Assembly (NCBI RefSeq): GCF_008386395.1
Contig: NZ_CP043761.1
Span: 6,944,001 to 7,008,000 of the forward strand
From: Paenibacillus sp. 37
Lineage (GTDB): Bacteria; Bacillota; Bacilli; Paenibacillales; Paenibacillaceae
Direction of reading: 5' to 3'
DNA length: 64,000 nucleotides
Of the stretch, positions 53,901-60,757 are shown in pieces. The notes under the pieces were generated by a model. That model did no database searches and was not told the origin of the DNA. It was given only the letters and a program-made list of their open reading frames with translations. Both the position numbers and the translations under genes were made by a program. The first letter of the stretch is position 1, and every line of letters starts with the position of its first letter.

Positions 53901-53947
53901 AGAAATAAAGACAATAACGGTTTACCTATATTGCGTTTTTGTTTCAA
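47975..53947 (-). CDS. Giant sortase-anchored adhesin with Cna-B-like repeats
   Basis: About 1990 residues from a TTG at 53947, placed 7 nt after GGAGGAG; a longer frame to 54019 would run through that site and hide the signal peptide (MKQKRNIGKPLLSLFLAML...AYA). The first ~1090 residues hold repeated beta domains of the isopeptide/collagen-binding type (SITWTVNLTPQY, VLEWTVNYTPPF). A SpaA/Cna-B domain follows (about 1095-1180; PLKKVDPNGNPLKDVEFTLY). Three repeats of about 110 residues share KLTITNKV...FEYTV...IKSG...YTVT..DY. Further carboxypeptidase-like Cna-B units lead to a 12-unit PDPGTVT wall spacer. The end is APKTGD, a hydrophobic helix and KKKKHIQ. It is a pilin- or adhesin-like protein for the neighbouring sortase B. 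Confidence 0.9.
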   Translation of the reverse strand: MKQKRNIGKPLLSLFLAMLLVLQTVIYSTAAYAASVPTDSGMEAVIESDSPSADEPLSVPEAMYDAPSNFVAMAAVPTDKTAVFMESNSTFPLEVTQGNAVINPNGIIQGRQPFTLKSEGLKVPVNGDDPNPTNADPEKYIQKGDWIELKREDYFKEVMLPTATKTLNAQTESGTKQLGTAHFTPNSIKIVFNGDDYFFNGVGRGIAFSFESTANADITGLAYGDKKPINIFGGAYQLENPDVTAEYNITLSSPGMIRWDQYSYRGIQPAQFVEGAVTWQSTVSAFDQFDKTIKLPLDGKTFYTNPSTYNTSSGNVRGTYMEDSFKVNDQNVTPVVGPDGSLTYIFPQGTGLDPKVEYKTWISKEAYYYEYRNPPANLGRSHRDMNGKVELRKDNNILVQSGLEIAFAPDWIQASASYDHANETITWKIAVNQYNKKGLKDFTITNVLPAGLEFESAAWQTWVDGTVSEETPITPDSNGVYSFGDINGKVELLIKSKAISGSSFQIDPRANWNLDTPGGIQNNDVMTGKRPIAVTDEAIVSIGAHTFTKTGAVSTEDYNLGSITWTVNLTPQYALPNAAIYDVLVHGGDLNVLDNAVDETSEVSAETIAKIKANITSAQLWKQYKAGTLKSNATGLTMKAIPLTVDGKVVADLIKVTGYTEEAASFSFRALETNPNILFRQEINAGKISSNRALLIDGETVKEANSSANLHLRMLNKDMLFASRPLKVDGTFENVTPNNVSSYIRNDNNEAWTISAYDRTTKTVTFRLAVNMPGYNTEEMAKDGGNRVISNIKLVDTLPEGWEFVPFSETKDFELWKGFSDNGGGTEYGVRNDARTLIEPGTSSHVVHFSHIGNEGTFTFSKLESPYIILVKARPSNDALQKYLEEYTINGTDKQVLYNKADLYMTWGGVEKVVTEQRKVIVPIQSLGKSVTKPVPGVLEWTVNYTPPFNMKQGVYLQDTLGAGMNLRYEENGNLVLTSPSMAVYPAKLTASGTLEREGAALDLSDPNAEVQVEAVPGAGGTTVLTFKMDDPNQLYQFVYQTEVDPTTAKAGDTMGNEVKLEGDDNLKSVSARSESTLDSSDVAGSSSSNALLPLKKVDPNGNPLKDVEFTLYKKDGGTIITKGKTDSGGKLNLLFPDPGYYELKETYIDTNTWLPTTRVYQVYVGNTPGKPIWVDGVKLTSDNPLIVPTPAQGKLTITNKVEGNGSDPDKGFEYTVTITGEGKDREYTYKKSDDTFDTIKSGDKIVLKHGESVTFPALPADLVYTVTEADYTTVDGYTTIPGTRELSGSIVNKGDHKADFINERTVNKLTISNTVMGNGGDKTKEFEYTVNFEDTGKEASYSYLKTDGSTGTIKSGGTFRLKDGETLDILGLPKNLKYTVTQQDYTTDEYMTTPEERYHTGVMKGIDEDTPFTNVRVLRGGLLISNTVKGKDEDKKKLFKYTVAFTGEGPDESYVYEKSDGSKGMIKSGQSFELTDGQTLIVQGLPTNLQYKVTQDDYTQDGYVTDPESLIHIGTIPEKKLSEAHFANTRPYLEGVLRNNNTGEVIPNAPITVTDLKTGEEIQTQTNEKGEYSIPAVADTDYTIRYTKMYRVGGKDVPVEFTQKANVNSSVTDETVPADITAVGIILFKQLDGTTVLFNDLLTSQMHIYLKDKDGIYVKENGQPKAFPMASNGTFSVEGLSEQKYTMEVRYQAETGEELLLKVAQLDVKANGELNISEELVDPYGTVYDETTGDAVTGKKIDGAKVTLYYADTQRNRDNGRTPGTKVTLPKVPNFPPYDNESPEQNSDANGFYAYMVFPEADYYLIVRKDGYETHTSGTISVDFDIVRYDVPMKPIRSGGGTGGNGNNGGGTVTPGPGTVTPDPGTVTPDPGTVTPDPGTVTPDPGTVTPDPGTVTPDPGTVTPDPGTVTPDPGTVTPEPGIVTPEPGTVTLDPGNGNDQLKNDSNALDDAPKTGDNSVSPFLYMVLALMSLMTIGFCLLGHKKKKHIQ
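48141..48395 (-). repeat. Twelve 21-bp tandem repeats coding the PDPGTVT wall spacer
   Basis: About 12 in-frame 21-bp units. Eight code PDPGTVT with almost no base changes (one C/T swap in two of them), flanked by PGPGTVT, PEPGIVT, PEPGTVT and LDPG variants. The near identity of the central units points to recent expansion by slippage, so length probably varies between strains. Confidence 0.9.
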
Positions 53948-54176
53948 ACGAAAATCTCCTCCACTTCTAAAATTTTTGCAGCAACCAGAAACTTTTTCCC
54001 TTTCCTTTGGCCATTCCATCCTTACAACAGAAACTGATAAAATTCATCAAGTTCATATGGCTTGCCTTACCATTTTACTTTAGAGCCCTTACCAAATTCT
54101 GAACACTAAGCGGTAACCAGAGCATAGAGCCAATTCTGACATGGATTTCTCCATAGAATCGTGGATTTTAAGCATA
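53948..54176 (-). promoter_or_regulatory. Upstream region of the adhesin gene with SARP-like repeats
   Basis: On the minus strand TGGTAAG occurs at 54066-54072 and 54088-54094, exactly 22 bp (twice 11) apart, each preceded by A/T-rich bases (TTTGGTAAG, AATGGTAAG). A TATGAA hexamer (54052-54057) follows 8 bp after the nearer copy. The layout matches the repeats at 3278-3297. No other gene or clear element was seen in this gap. Confidence 0.4.
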
Positions 54177-54298
54177 AAAAAACATCCTAAATTGGAATAT
54201 GGCATTCTCCTGGATAAACCCTTTTCACCAATTAAAGAACTACTTGATGAGAGGATTTATCCGTAGAGGAATGCTCATTCTCCCGATAGGATGTGTTT
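54177..54298 (-). terminator. Large imperfect inverted repeat ending in a U7 run
   Basis: About 45-bp imperfect arms: ACATCCTA, a GAATRxGCATTC-like block and GGATAAA recur in inverted order across 54177-54221 and 54251-54298. On the minus strand the last arm, AGGATG, is followed by seven U, so it can end the 5'-nucleotidase transcript. The size is unusual for a terminator; a MITE-like remnant or a structured RNA is possible. Confidence 0.55.
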
Positions 54299-54333
54299 CT
54301 CTGTTTTAATATAAAGTTTGAATAAGTTCTACA

Positions 54334-56457
54334 TTATGAAGCTTTTGCTGCAACAGCTTTTTCAATCAATGCTTTTGCATCGTTAGTAGTCAGACCTTGT
54401 TTAGGTTGAAGTGATTTTTTATCTGTTCCAGCAAAAATACCTTTGTCAATCAGTTTTGCCATAGGTTTAATTGCATAAGCAGACACGGATTTACCATCTT
54501 CAAAACTAGCAATAATCGTAGCAGCATCTTTATCAGTCGCTTGATCTTTTACCAATTTAGCAAGAATGGTAGCAGCTTCTTCACGCGTGATATCCCGATC
54601 AGGATAGAAGTTTCCACCATAACCTTGAATGAATCCAGCATGCGTAGCTTCAGCAATCGCATCTGCATATGCAGCATTAGCGGCAACATCCTTGAATGCA
54701 GGTGCTGTAGCTACTTCGTTAAGTTTCAACATGTCGACCAGAGCACTTACAAATTCAGCACGAGAAATGACTTCTGTTGTTACGGGTGTTTCTGTTGGCT
54801 CGGTAGATGCAGCCAGGTTTGTGATACGTCCTTCATTTTTTACTACGATGCTACCGCCTTTATACGTGTCTACGATGTATTGGTAGAATACATCCAGATC
54901 GATAGGACCTGCCAGAGATGATTTAGCATCCAGCAGCACTTTATAGTTATCTCCACCTGCAGCCATAAAGTTGTTAACTACAGCCGTATATGTTTTTGCA
55001 GGATCAATCGTTGTTCCATCTTCCAGACTGAGACCAGTAACGCGTTCTGCGACCGGCTTATTGAAATCTGCAGTGTATTTTAAACCAGAGATTTGGAGTG
55101 TTTTGGTATTAGGTGTACCGTCAGCATTGGTACCCCATTGTTGCTGCAACAAGGTTTTAACCTGTTCGCCAGTCAGCTCCAGTTTTACTAGAGTATTACC
55201 AAACGGTTGGATTTTGGCAAGATCAGCAAAGGTTACATCGCCTTGTGGCAGATCCGCACGAATACCACCTGGATTCATAAATGCAAAGTCAGCAGCACTT
55301 GCCTTATCCCCAAAGTCTGCTTTACGCATTGCATCTGCAATCAGGTTGCCTAGAGGCGCTTCATTATTGTAGGCATCTGTACGCAAAACAGAACCATCTG
55401 TTGTACCCACTGGCTTCGTCAGTTCAGGGTGCTTGTCCAATGATTTCTTGATAATTGCCAATGTTTCAGAGTCTTCTTTTACACCCTCTTGGAAAGTCGT
55501 TGTAACAGTCGCTGATTTTTCGGTTACATCCCCGGTAGCAGGGTCAATCATCAACTTGATATCTTCAAACGCCGTACCATAAGAATAAGCTTGAACGATC
55601 AACTTTCCATTCACTTCACCGTTAGCCAAAGCATGATTGTCACCTGCAACGATAACATCAACAGGGGAGTCCGCCGGTAAAGCTTTTGCCAGATCAGCTG
55701 CTTCTCCAGTCGTTACGCCTTCTTTGGTGGTTGCTGGATCATGTGCCAACACGATGATCGTTTCTACACCTTTATCTTGTAATTCTTTTGCATATTTATT
55801 AACGGCTTCAACTTCTTCTTCTGGACTTAAGAAACGTACGCCAGCTGTCCCCGATGGAGATACTTTAGCAGGTGTGGATTTCGTCACTAGTCCGATGAAT
55901 CCAATTTTGACTCCGCCTACTTCTTTGATTACATAAGGCTTGATCAGTGTTTTTCCGGTAGCGGTTTCAATGACGTTTGCATTAACGTAATCAAATTTTG
56001 CACCGGCATGCGTTACCTTACCTTCTTTTGGATCAAGGCCACCAAAGATCTGTGCCTTCAAAGCAGCAACACCTTGGTCGAATTCATGATTCCCTAAGGA
56101 CCCTACATCAAAGCCCATCATATTCATCCATTCCATGGTAGGCTCGTCACGATCCAAAGATGAGGCTGGAGCAGATGCACCAACAGAGTCCCCATTATGG
56201 AAGAGTAGGGAGTGTTCATATTTGGCTTGAGCTTCTTTGAGATAGGTTGCTAGAATTGGAGCCGTTCCTGCTTTCTTATCACCCACGATTGATGTGGTAT
56301 CTAACTGACCGTGGAAATCATTGATTCCAATCAAGTGTACTTCTACATCGTTACCTGCGGCAGAGACGGAACCCGCTGCGCCCAATAGTTGCGTGAGTAA
56401 TAGTGCGGCAGTAGCTACACGAAGTGTGCTTTTGCCCAAAACTTTTTTCCAAAACAT
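54334..56457 (-). CDS. SLH-anchored 5'-nucleotidase/2',3'-cyclic phosphodiesterase
   Basis: 707 residues from ATG at 56457 (GGAGAGGGG 11 nt upstream). The signal peptide ends SVSAAG. The metallophosphoesterase domain has INDFHGQL, HNGDSVGASAP, GNHEFDQG and VAHDP. The fifth motif reads VAGDNHALANG where GHxH is expected. The 5'-nucleotidase C-terminal domain follows (MNPGGIRADLPQGDVTF, PFGNTLVKLELTGEQ, FMAAGGDNY). Three degenerate SLH domains close it (EVISRAEFVSALVDM, PDRDITREEAATILAKL, LQPKQGLTTNDAKALI). It would scavenge phosphate and nucleosides from nucleotides at the cell surface. Confidence 0.92.
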   Translation of the reverse strand: MFWKKVLGKSTLRVATAALLLTQLLGAAGSVSAAGNDVEVHLIGINDFHGQLDTTSIVGDKKAGTAPILATYLKEAQAKYEHSLLFHNGDSVGASAPASSLDRDEPTMEWMNMMGFDVGSLGNHEFDQGVAALKAQIFGGLDPKEGKVTHAGAKFDYVNANVIETATGKTLIKPYVIKEVGGVKIGFIGLVTKSTPAKVSPSGTAGVRFLSPEEEVEAVNKYAKELQDKGVETIIVLAHDPATTKEGVTTGEAADLAKALPADSPVDVIVAGDNHALANGEVNGKLIVQAYSYGTAFEDIKLMIDPATGDVTEKSATVTTTFQEGVKEDSETLAIIKKSLDKHPELTKPVGTTDGSVLRTDAYNNEAPLGNLIADAMRKADFGDKASAADFAFMNPGGIRADLPQGDVTFADLAKIQPFGNTLVKLELTGEQVKTLLQQQWGTNADGTPNTKTLQISGLKYTADFNKPVAERVTGLSLEDGTTIDPAKTYTAVVNNFMAAGGDNYKVLLDAKSSLAGPIDLDVFYQYIVDTYKGGSIVVKNEGRITNLAASTEPTETPVTTEVISRAEFVSALVDMLKLNEVATAPAFKDVAANAAYADAIAEATHAGFIQGYGGNFYPDRDITREEAATILAKLVKDQATDKDAATIIASFEDGKSVSAYAIKPMAKLIDKGIFAGTDKKSLQPKQGLTTNDAKALIEKAVAAKAS

Positions 56458-56594
56458 GAATGAAAAAACCCCTCTCCAATTATCGATCCTGAGATATTTT
56501 ACCATAGTTCAATTCAGAAAAGTCATAGAAACTATCAAATGGTTGTAAAAATATTTGGGAGATTGATAGAGAATAGGTATGTTTACTAATGACT

Positions 56595-56621
56595 AAACTT
56601 AAAGACACCCCGCAGGGTGCC
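56595..56621 (-). terminator. Terminator after Ig-repeat SLH gene
   Basis: The minus-strand RNA has GGCACCC-UGCG-GGGUGUC followed by UUUAAGUUU. Confidence 0.6.
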
Positions 56622-56736
56622 CTTATTACCTTCATATAACGGCTCATATACTAGCTCAAAACACTCAGACGCAAGGTAATTCTCACTCCAATTTGCTTTC
56701 CTCTCTATAGAGGTAGAGATGTTTCTCGGTTAACCA

Positions 56737-59421
56737 CTATTCCGCTTTGGTTTTATCTAACATGTTCATTAATATAACAACAGCCTCTGCTCTGGTGGTT
56801 TGTGCTTTAGGTTTGAATTCGTTGTTACCCATGCCTTCTACAAGACCAAGTTCCTTCAGAGTTTCCACAGAGGTTTTCGCCCAAACAGGAATAGATTTGT
56901 CATCTGCAAAAGACGTTGTAGCATTGTCTATATTAGATGCCTTGAGTGCATTCGCAACCATCACTACCATCTCGGCACGTGTTATATTGGCGTTCGGCCG
57001 GATCGTGTCGTCTGGATAACCGCTAATAATGCCTTCTTGCACGGCTTGCGAGACTGCCATTTTGGCCCAAGTTCCGATTTCGGTTTTATCTGAGAATACC
57101 AGTTCAGCTCCTGCTTTTTGTGAATTCAAGGCGTTCATCAGCATGACTGAGAACTCGGCACGTGTGACGTTCTTCCCCGGATTGAACGTTCCATCCGGAT
57201 AACCGGTAATTATACCCTTGCTTAAAGCTTGTTGAATTCTTGCTTCAGCCCAATGTCCCGAGATATCGCTAAAGCCAGATTCTACCGTCGGTTCAACTGG
57301 ACTATTCAAGATGGGCTTTCCACTAGTTTGATCAACAACAAGGACAGCATACTTCGTGAAGTGATTGACCTCGACTGTGATTTGATTCCCTTGAATAATA
57401 CCTCCATCTACTTTCTCCCATGTCATGTTCACTTCATCAAAATAAAAAACAGCTGTCGAATGATGACGCTCAAGACCTGTTGAATCAAAGGTAAATGTCA
57501 GTTTTACCGGTACGAGGAAGTTCTCCGTAAAATTCTTCAGAAGTTCAAATACCGGGCTGGCCAGAATTTCTTTATGTGTTAGCAAAGGTTCCGTATTGGA
57601 AACTTTATCAATGGATAATGTCAGCTCGCGAGATGATGCCCCTGCTGGAATTGAGATTTGAATCTCTTTGTCCAGGCTAACCAACCCTGACTTACCAATC
57701 GGAACGGTTATTTTACCCGTTGTTGATTTGACTGTATTGTCTATCGGGGCGATTGGTGCAGAAGGACTGCTCGGACTTGTTGTTTGTACCGGCTGTACAG
57801 TAAAAACAGAGTACGGATTCGACTCCGTTATTCCCTCTCCTGCGTTACCTGCACCATTGGACACTCCCGTATTTTGAAGGGTGATGACATTGACCGATTT
57901 GCTCACATTCGCTTGTGGGGTTAAAGTTGCTGTCCACGTCACTCCCCCATCGGTTGAACGGACAGTAGTCAGTGTACCGCTTGCAATCGTCAGATCTGCG
58001 TTATCAAAACCTGACACTGCCTCAGAGAATGTGATTGTTATCAAGGATGTTTTGCCAAGAGTAAGCGTTCCATCAGCTACAACAATCGTTGCCGTTGGTC
58101 GGGAGGTATAGACTGCGTAATTATTCGAAGCAGTCGTTCCCGTGCCTGCGTTGCCTGCCATATCGCTAATACCCGAATTATCAAGCGTGATGACATTGGT
58201 TCCATCATCAATACCTACAGTTGGTATCAATGTCGCAGTCCATGTAATCCCCTCATCAGATGTACGCACAGCACTCAGCGTGCCGTTTGCAACAGTCAGG
58301 TCCTCATTGGTAAAGCCTGTAATTGCTTCCGAAAACGTAAAGGTGACCTCTGATGTCTTGCCGGCAGTCAGGTTCATATCGGCGACGTTAATCGTTGCTG
58401 TCGGTCTGACCGTATCAATGGCGAAGTTATTGGAATCCGTTGTACCTATACCTGTTATGCCGCTTTGATTCACTACACCCGTATTATGGAGTGTAATCTT
58501 GTTCGTTCCCACAGTGATGCCGGCAGTAGGGGTAAATTTTGCTGTATACATAATATTGTCGTTCGTAGCCAGATTGTTAATGGTTCCATTCGTCACCACA
58601 AGGTCGGCAAGCGTAAAACCGGTCACTGCTTCAGAGAAGGTGAAGGTCACATCAGACGTCTTGCCAATATTCAACGTTGTATTGGCTACGACAATCGTTG
58701 CCGTTGGCTGGGCGGTATAGATCTCATAGTTATTCGAAGGCGTTTTCCCCGTGCCCATATTGCCCGCAAGATCACTAATGCCCGTATTATCAAGCGTGAT
58801 AATATTGGTTGCATCGGTGATACCAAAAGCTGGCGTTAATGTCGCGGTCCATGTTATACCTCCATTGGAGGAACTAAGGCCACTCACCGTACCATTCTCA
58901 ACTATTAGGTCGTCAACGCTAAAGCCGGTAACTGCTTCGGAAAATGTGATGGTGATCAGTGATGTCTCCCCAGCGGTAAGGACCGTATCGGCTACAACAA
59001 TGGTTGCTGTCGGTCTTAATGTATCAATAGTATAATTACTCGAAGTGGACGTGCCCACACCTACAATACCGCCTAGATTCATCACACCTTCGTTGTTCAG
59101 GGTTATGACGTTGGTTGCATCTGTAATATCTGGTTTAGGTGTGAGAGTTGCGGTCCACGTATAACCTCCATCCGAAGAGACCGGTGCAGTCAGTGTGCCG
59201 CTTTCCGGAACAGTTAAGTCTCCATTGTCCAACCCTTGTACCGGTTCCGAGAACGTAAAGAATACCTTTGCGGTGGTGCCAATTCCCAGCAGCGCATATT
59301 CCATCGAAATTGTTGATGTTGGAGCCGCAGCATACACCTTATCTGATGCTTTGAGGCACAACAATCCTGCCATTAGGGATACCACCAGAACAATAATTCC
59401 AATCTTCTTCCTTAAATACAT
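56737..59421 (-). CDS. SLH-anchored surface protein with five Ig-like repeats
   Basis: 894 residues. A signal peptide (1-32, ending KVYAA) is followed by five Ig-like repeats of about 105 residues (about 33-550). Each has (T)ATI.VA...L..GKTS..TFTFSEAV.GF...DL, then a GT or NGT turn, WTATLTP and N.ITL.N.GV, resembling Big_12-type domains. Next is a ZU5/GPS-like region (about 565-690; TGKITVPIGKSGLVSLDKEIQISIP and VNHFTKYAVLV). Three SLH domains end it (GTFNPGKNVTRAEFSVMLMN, DTIRPNANITRAEMVVMVAN, NEFKPKAQTTRAEAVVILMN). GAGGAGGAG precedes the ATG. Probably a structural or adhesive stalk. Single gene. Confidence 0.92.
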   Translation of the reverse strand: MYLRKKIGIIVLVVSLMAGLLCLKASDKVYAAAPTSTISMEYALLGIGTTAKVFFTFSEPVQGLDNGDLTVPESGTLTAPVSSDGGYTWTATLTPKPDITDATNVITLNNEGVMNLGGIVGVGTSTSSNYTIDTLRPTATIVVADTVLTAGETSLITITFSEAVTGFSVDDLIVENGTVSGLSSSNGGITWTATLTPAFGITDATNIITLDNTGISDLAGNMGTGKTPSNNYEIYTAQPTATIVVANTTLNIGKTSDVTFTFSEAVTGFTLADLVVTNGTINNLATNDNIMYTAKFTPTAGITVGTNKITLHNTGVVNQSGITGIGTTDSNNFAIDTVRPTATINVADMNLTAGKTSEVTFTFSEAITGFTNEDLTVANGTLSAVRTSDEGITWTATLIPTVGIDDGTNVITLDNSGISDMAGNAGTGTTASNNYAVYTSRPTATIVVADGTLTLGKTSLITITFSEAVSGFDNADLTIASGTLTTVRSTDGGVTWTATLTPQANVSKSVNVITLQNTGVSNGAGNAGEGITESNPYSVFTVQPVQTTSPSSPSAPIAPIDNTVKSTTGKITVPIGKSGLVSLDKEIQISIPAGASSRELTLSIDKVSNTEPLLTHKEILASPVFELLKNFTENFLVPVKLTFTFDSTGLERHHSTAVFYFDEVNMTWEKVDGGIIQGNQITVEVNHFTKYAVLVVDQTSGKPILNSPVEPTVESGFSDISGHWAEARIQQALSKGIITGYPDGTFNPGKNVTRAEFSVMLMNALNSQKAGAELVFSDKTEIGTWAKMAVSQAVQEGIISGYPDDTIRPNANITRAEMVVMVANALKASNIDNATTSFADDKSIPVWAKTSVETLKELGLVEGMGNNEFKPKAQTTRAEAVVILMNMLDKTKAE

Positions 59422-59922
59422 ATGCTCCTCCTCTTAACGCTCTCTGGGCTCCTCAATAAAATCAATTCCCTTTTAAATACTTCAAATTTATTCTAAACCA
59501 ATTCGACACATACGTTCGAATTCCTATACCCGCAAATAAAAATAAATCATTTCCCAAGCAGAAACTACGAACCGTAAGTCGAGATCGAAACTAGTAGCAT
59601 TATTCATTGATGTCTTCCTCTATTGAACAGATAGAGTTTCGTAGAAAATAATGTATTTTATCTTTTTAGTTGCTATAATGGAATAAAAAGTAATATATCC
59701 ATTTACATATAGTGCATTGAAGCAACTAATTTTGTCTATTAAAGGAGGTGAACCGGAGAGCATTGTATATCTGATTTCCCTTTAATTATCATTGGGGGAT
59801 GTGTTGATTGCTCTTTCACCACTCCTGACCGAACACTGCGTCGCCATATGGCATTATCTGTGAGTGTTTATTGTATTAGGTATGAAGCCTCAACCATTCT
59901 AAGGAATATAGGAGTGTGTCCA
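59422..59922. other. Divergent promoter region between Ig-repeat SLH gene and lectin gene
   Basis: AT-rich from 59460 to 59740, probably holding promoters for both genes. AAAGGAGGTGAAC near 59741 looks like a ribosome-binding site, but only a nine-codon frame follows it. A GGGGGATG near 59793 leads to a 19-codon frame. Neither is convincing. Confidence 0.35.
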
Positions 59923-60549
59923 ATGAATCATTTATTTTTCCCCAAATCTTTTCGAGTTTTTTTGGCTTGCTTGTTGATTCTTGCATTTGCCGTACCAGCG
60001 ACTGCTTCTGCTGGCTATCTTGGAGATAAGCTCACGATCGGCCAAAGTATGGCTAAGGGAGACTATCTCACTTCGCAAGATGGCAGATTTTCAGCCATAT
60101 GGCAGAATGACGGGAATTTTGTCATCTATCAGAATGGTTCTTCTCTTTGGAGTAGCGGTACCAGTAACAGTGGGGCTCTTTCGTTCAAGTTTGAACCACA
60201 ATACGGGAAACCCGTCATGTATAAATATGGAATGAAATATCAAGATGTGTACCAATATGGCTATCGCTATGGTTTCAACCCGGCTACAGGTAAATTCGAA
60301 TATTACACCGGTTGGGGATGGGATAAAGTTTTGATGATTGATACTTCTGTACAGGTAGCTGCTTGGTCTCCCAATACCACCTCATGGATTCCAGGTCATC
60401 ACGGGAGCAGCTTACCAGCTAACACAACGGGTGACACACTAGTCATGCAAAGTGATGGCAATTTAGTACTGTATAACACAACGCTGACCAATAGCAATTA
60501 TCCGAACAGTTGGATTCCTGTCTGGGCTTCGAATACGGGCGGGCGCTAA
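59923..60549 (+). CDS. Secreted mannose-binding (B-lectin-like) protein
   Basis: 208 residues from ATG at 59923, with AGGAG 8 nt upstream; an earlier in-frame ATG at 59848 is upstream of that site. A signal peptide (1-30, ending ATASA) is followed by a bulb-type lectin pattern: LTIGQSMAKGDYLTSQDGRF and two copies of the QxDxNxVxY sugar-binding motif (QNDGNFVIY and QSDGNLVLY). Between them lies an unusual insert of about 60 residues rich in Tyr and Gly (YKYGMKYQDVYQYGYRYGF). Such lectin domains bind D-mannose; in bacteria they occur in lectin-like bacteriocins and surface-binding proteins. No anchor, so it is probably secreted. No neighbour explains its role. Confidence 0.82.
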   Translation: MNHLFFPKSFRVFLACLLILAFAVPATASAGYLGDKLTIGQSMAKGDYLTSQDGRFSAIWQNDGNFVIYQNGSSLWSSGTSNSGALSFKFEPQYGKPVMYKYGMKYQDVYQYGYRYGFNPATGKFEYYTGWGWDKVLMIDTSVQVAAWSPNTTSWIPGHHGSSLPANTTGDTLVMQSDGNLVLYNTTLTNSNYPNSWIPVWASNTGGR

Positions 60550-60590
60550 AAGAGAAGAGAACTGGAACGGAATGAACTAAAGTACGATGG

Positions 60591-60620
60591 AGAGCTGCGT
60601 GATACGCGGCTCTTTTTTTG
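60591..60620 (+). terminator. Terminator after the lectin gene
   Basis: AGAGCTGCGT-GAT-ACGCGGCTCT with one G-U pair, followed by seven T. Confidence 0.88.
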
Positions 60621-60653
60621 TTTTCCGAGGAAGTTGATAGACCCATCACTTAA

Positions 60654-60689
60654 CAAAAAGAGGCCACCCAGTAAAAACGGCTGACCTCT
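60654..60689 (-). terminator. Terminator after solute-binding protein gene
   Basis: The minus-strand RNA has AGAGGUCAGCC pairing with GGGUGGCCUCU (one mismatch, one G-U), then UUUUUG. Confidence 0.75.
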
Positions 60690-60757
60690 ATACATAACGT
60701 CGTATGAACTATCCCGATCTCTATATTTCGGGGAATTATAAAAGGCTAGAGATTCTA

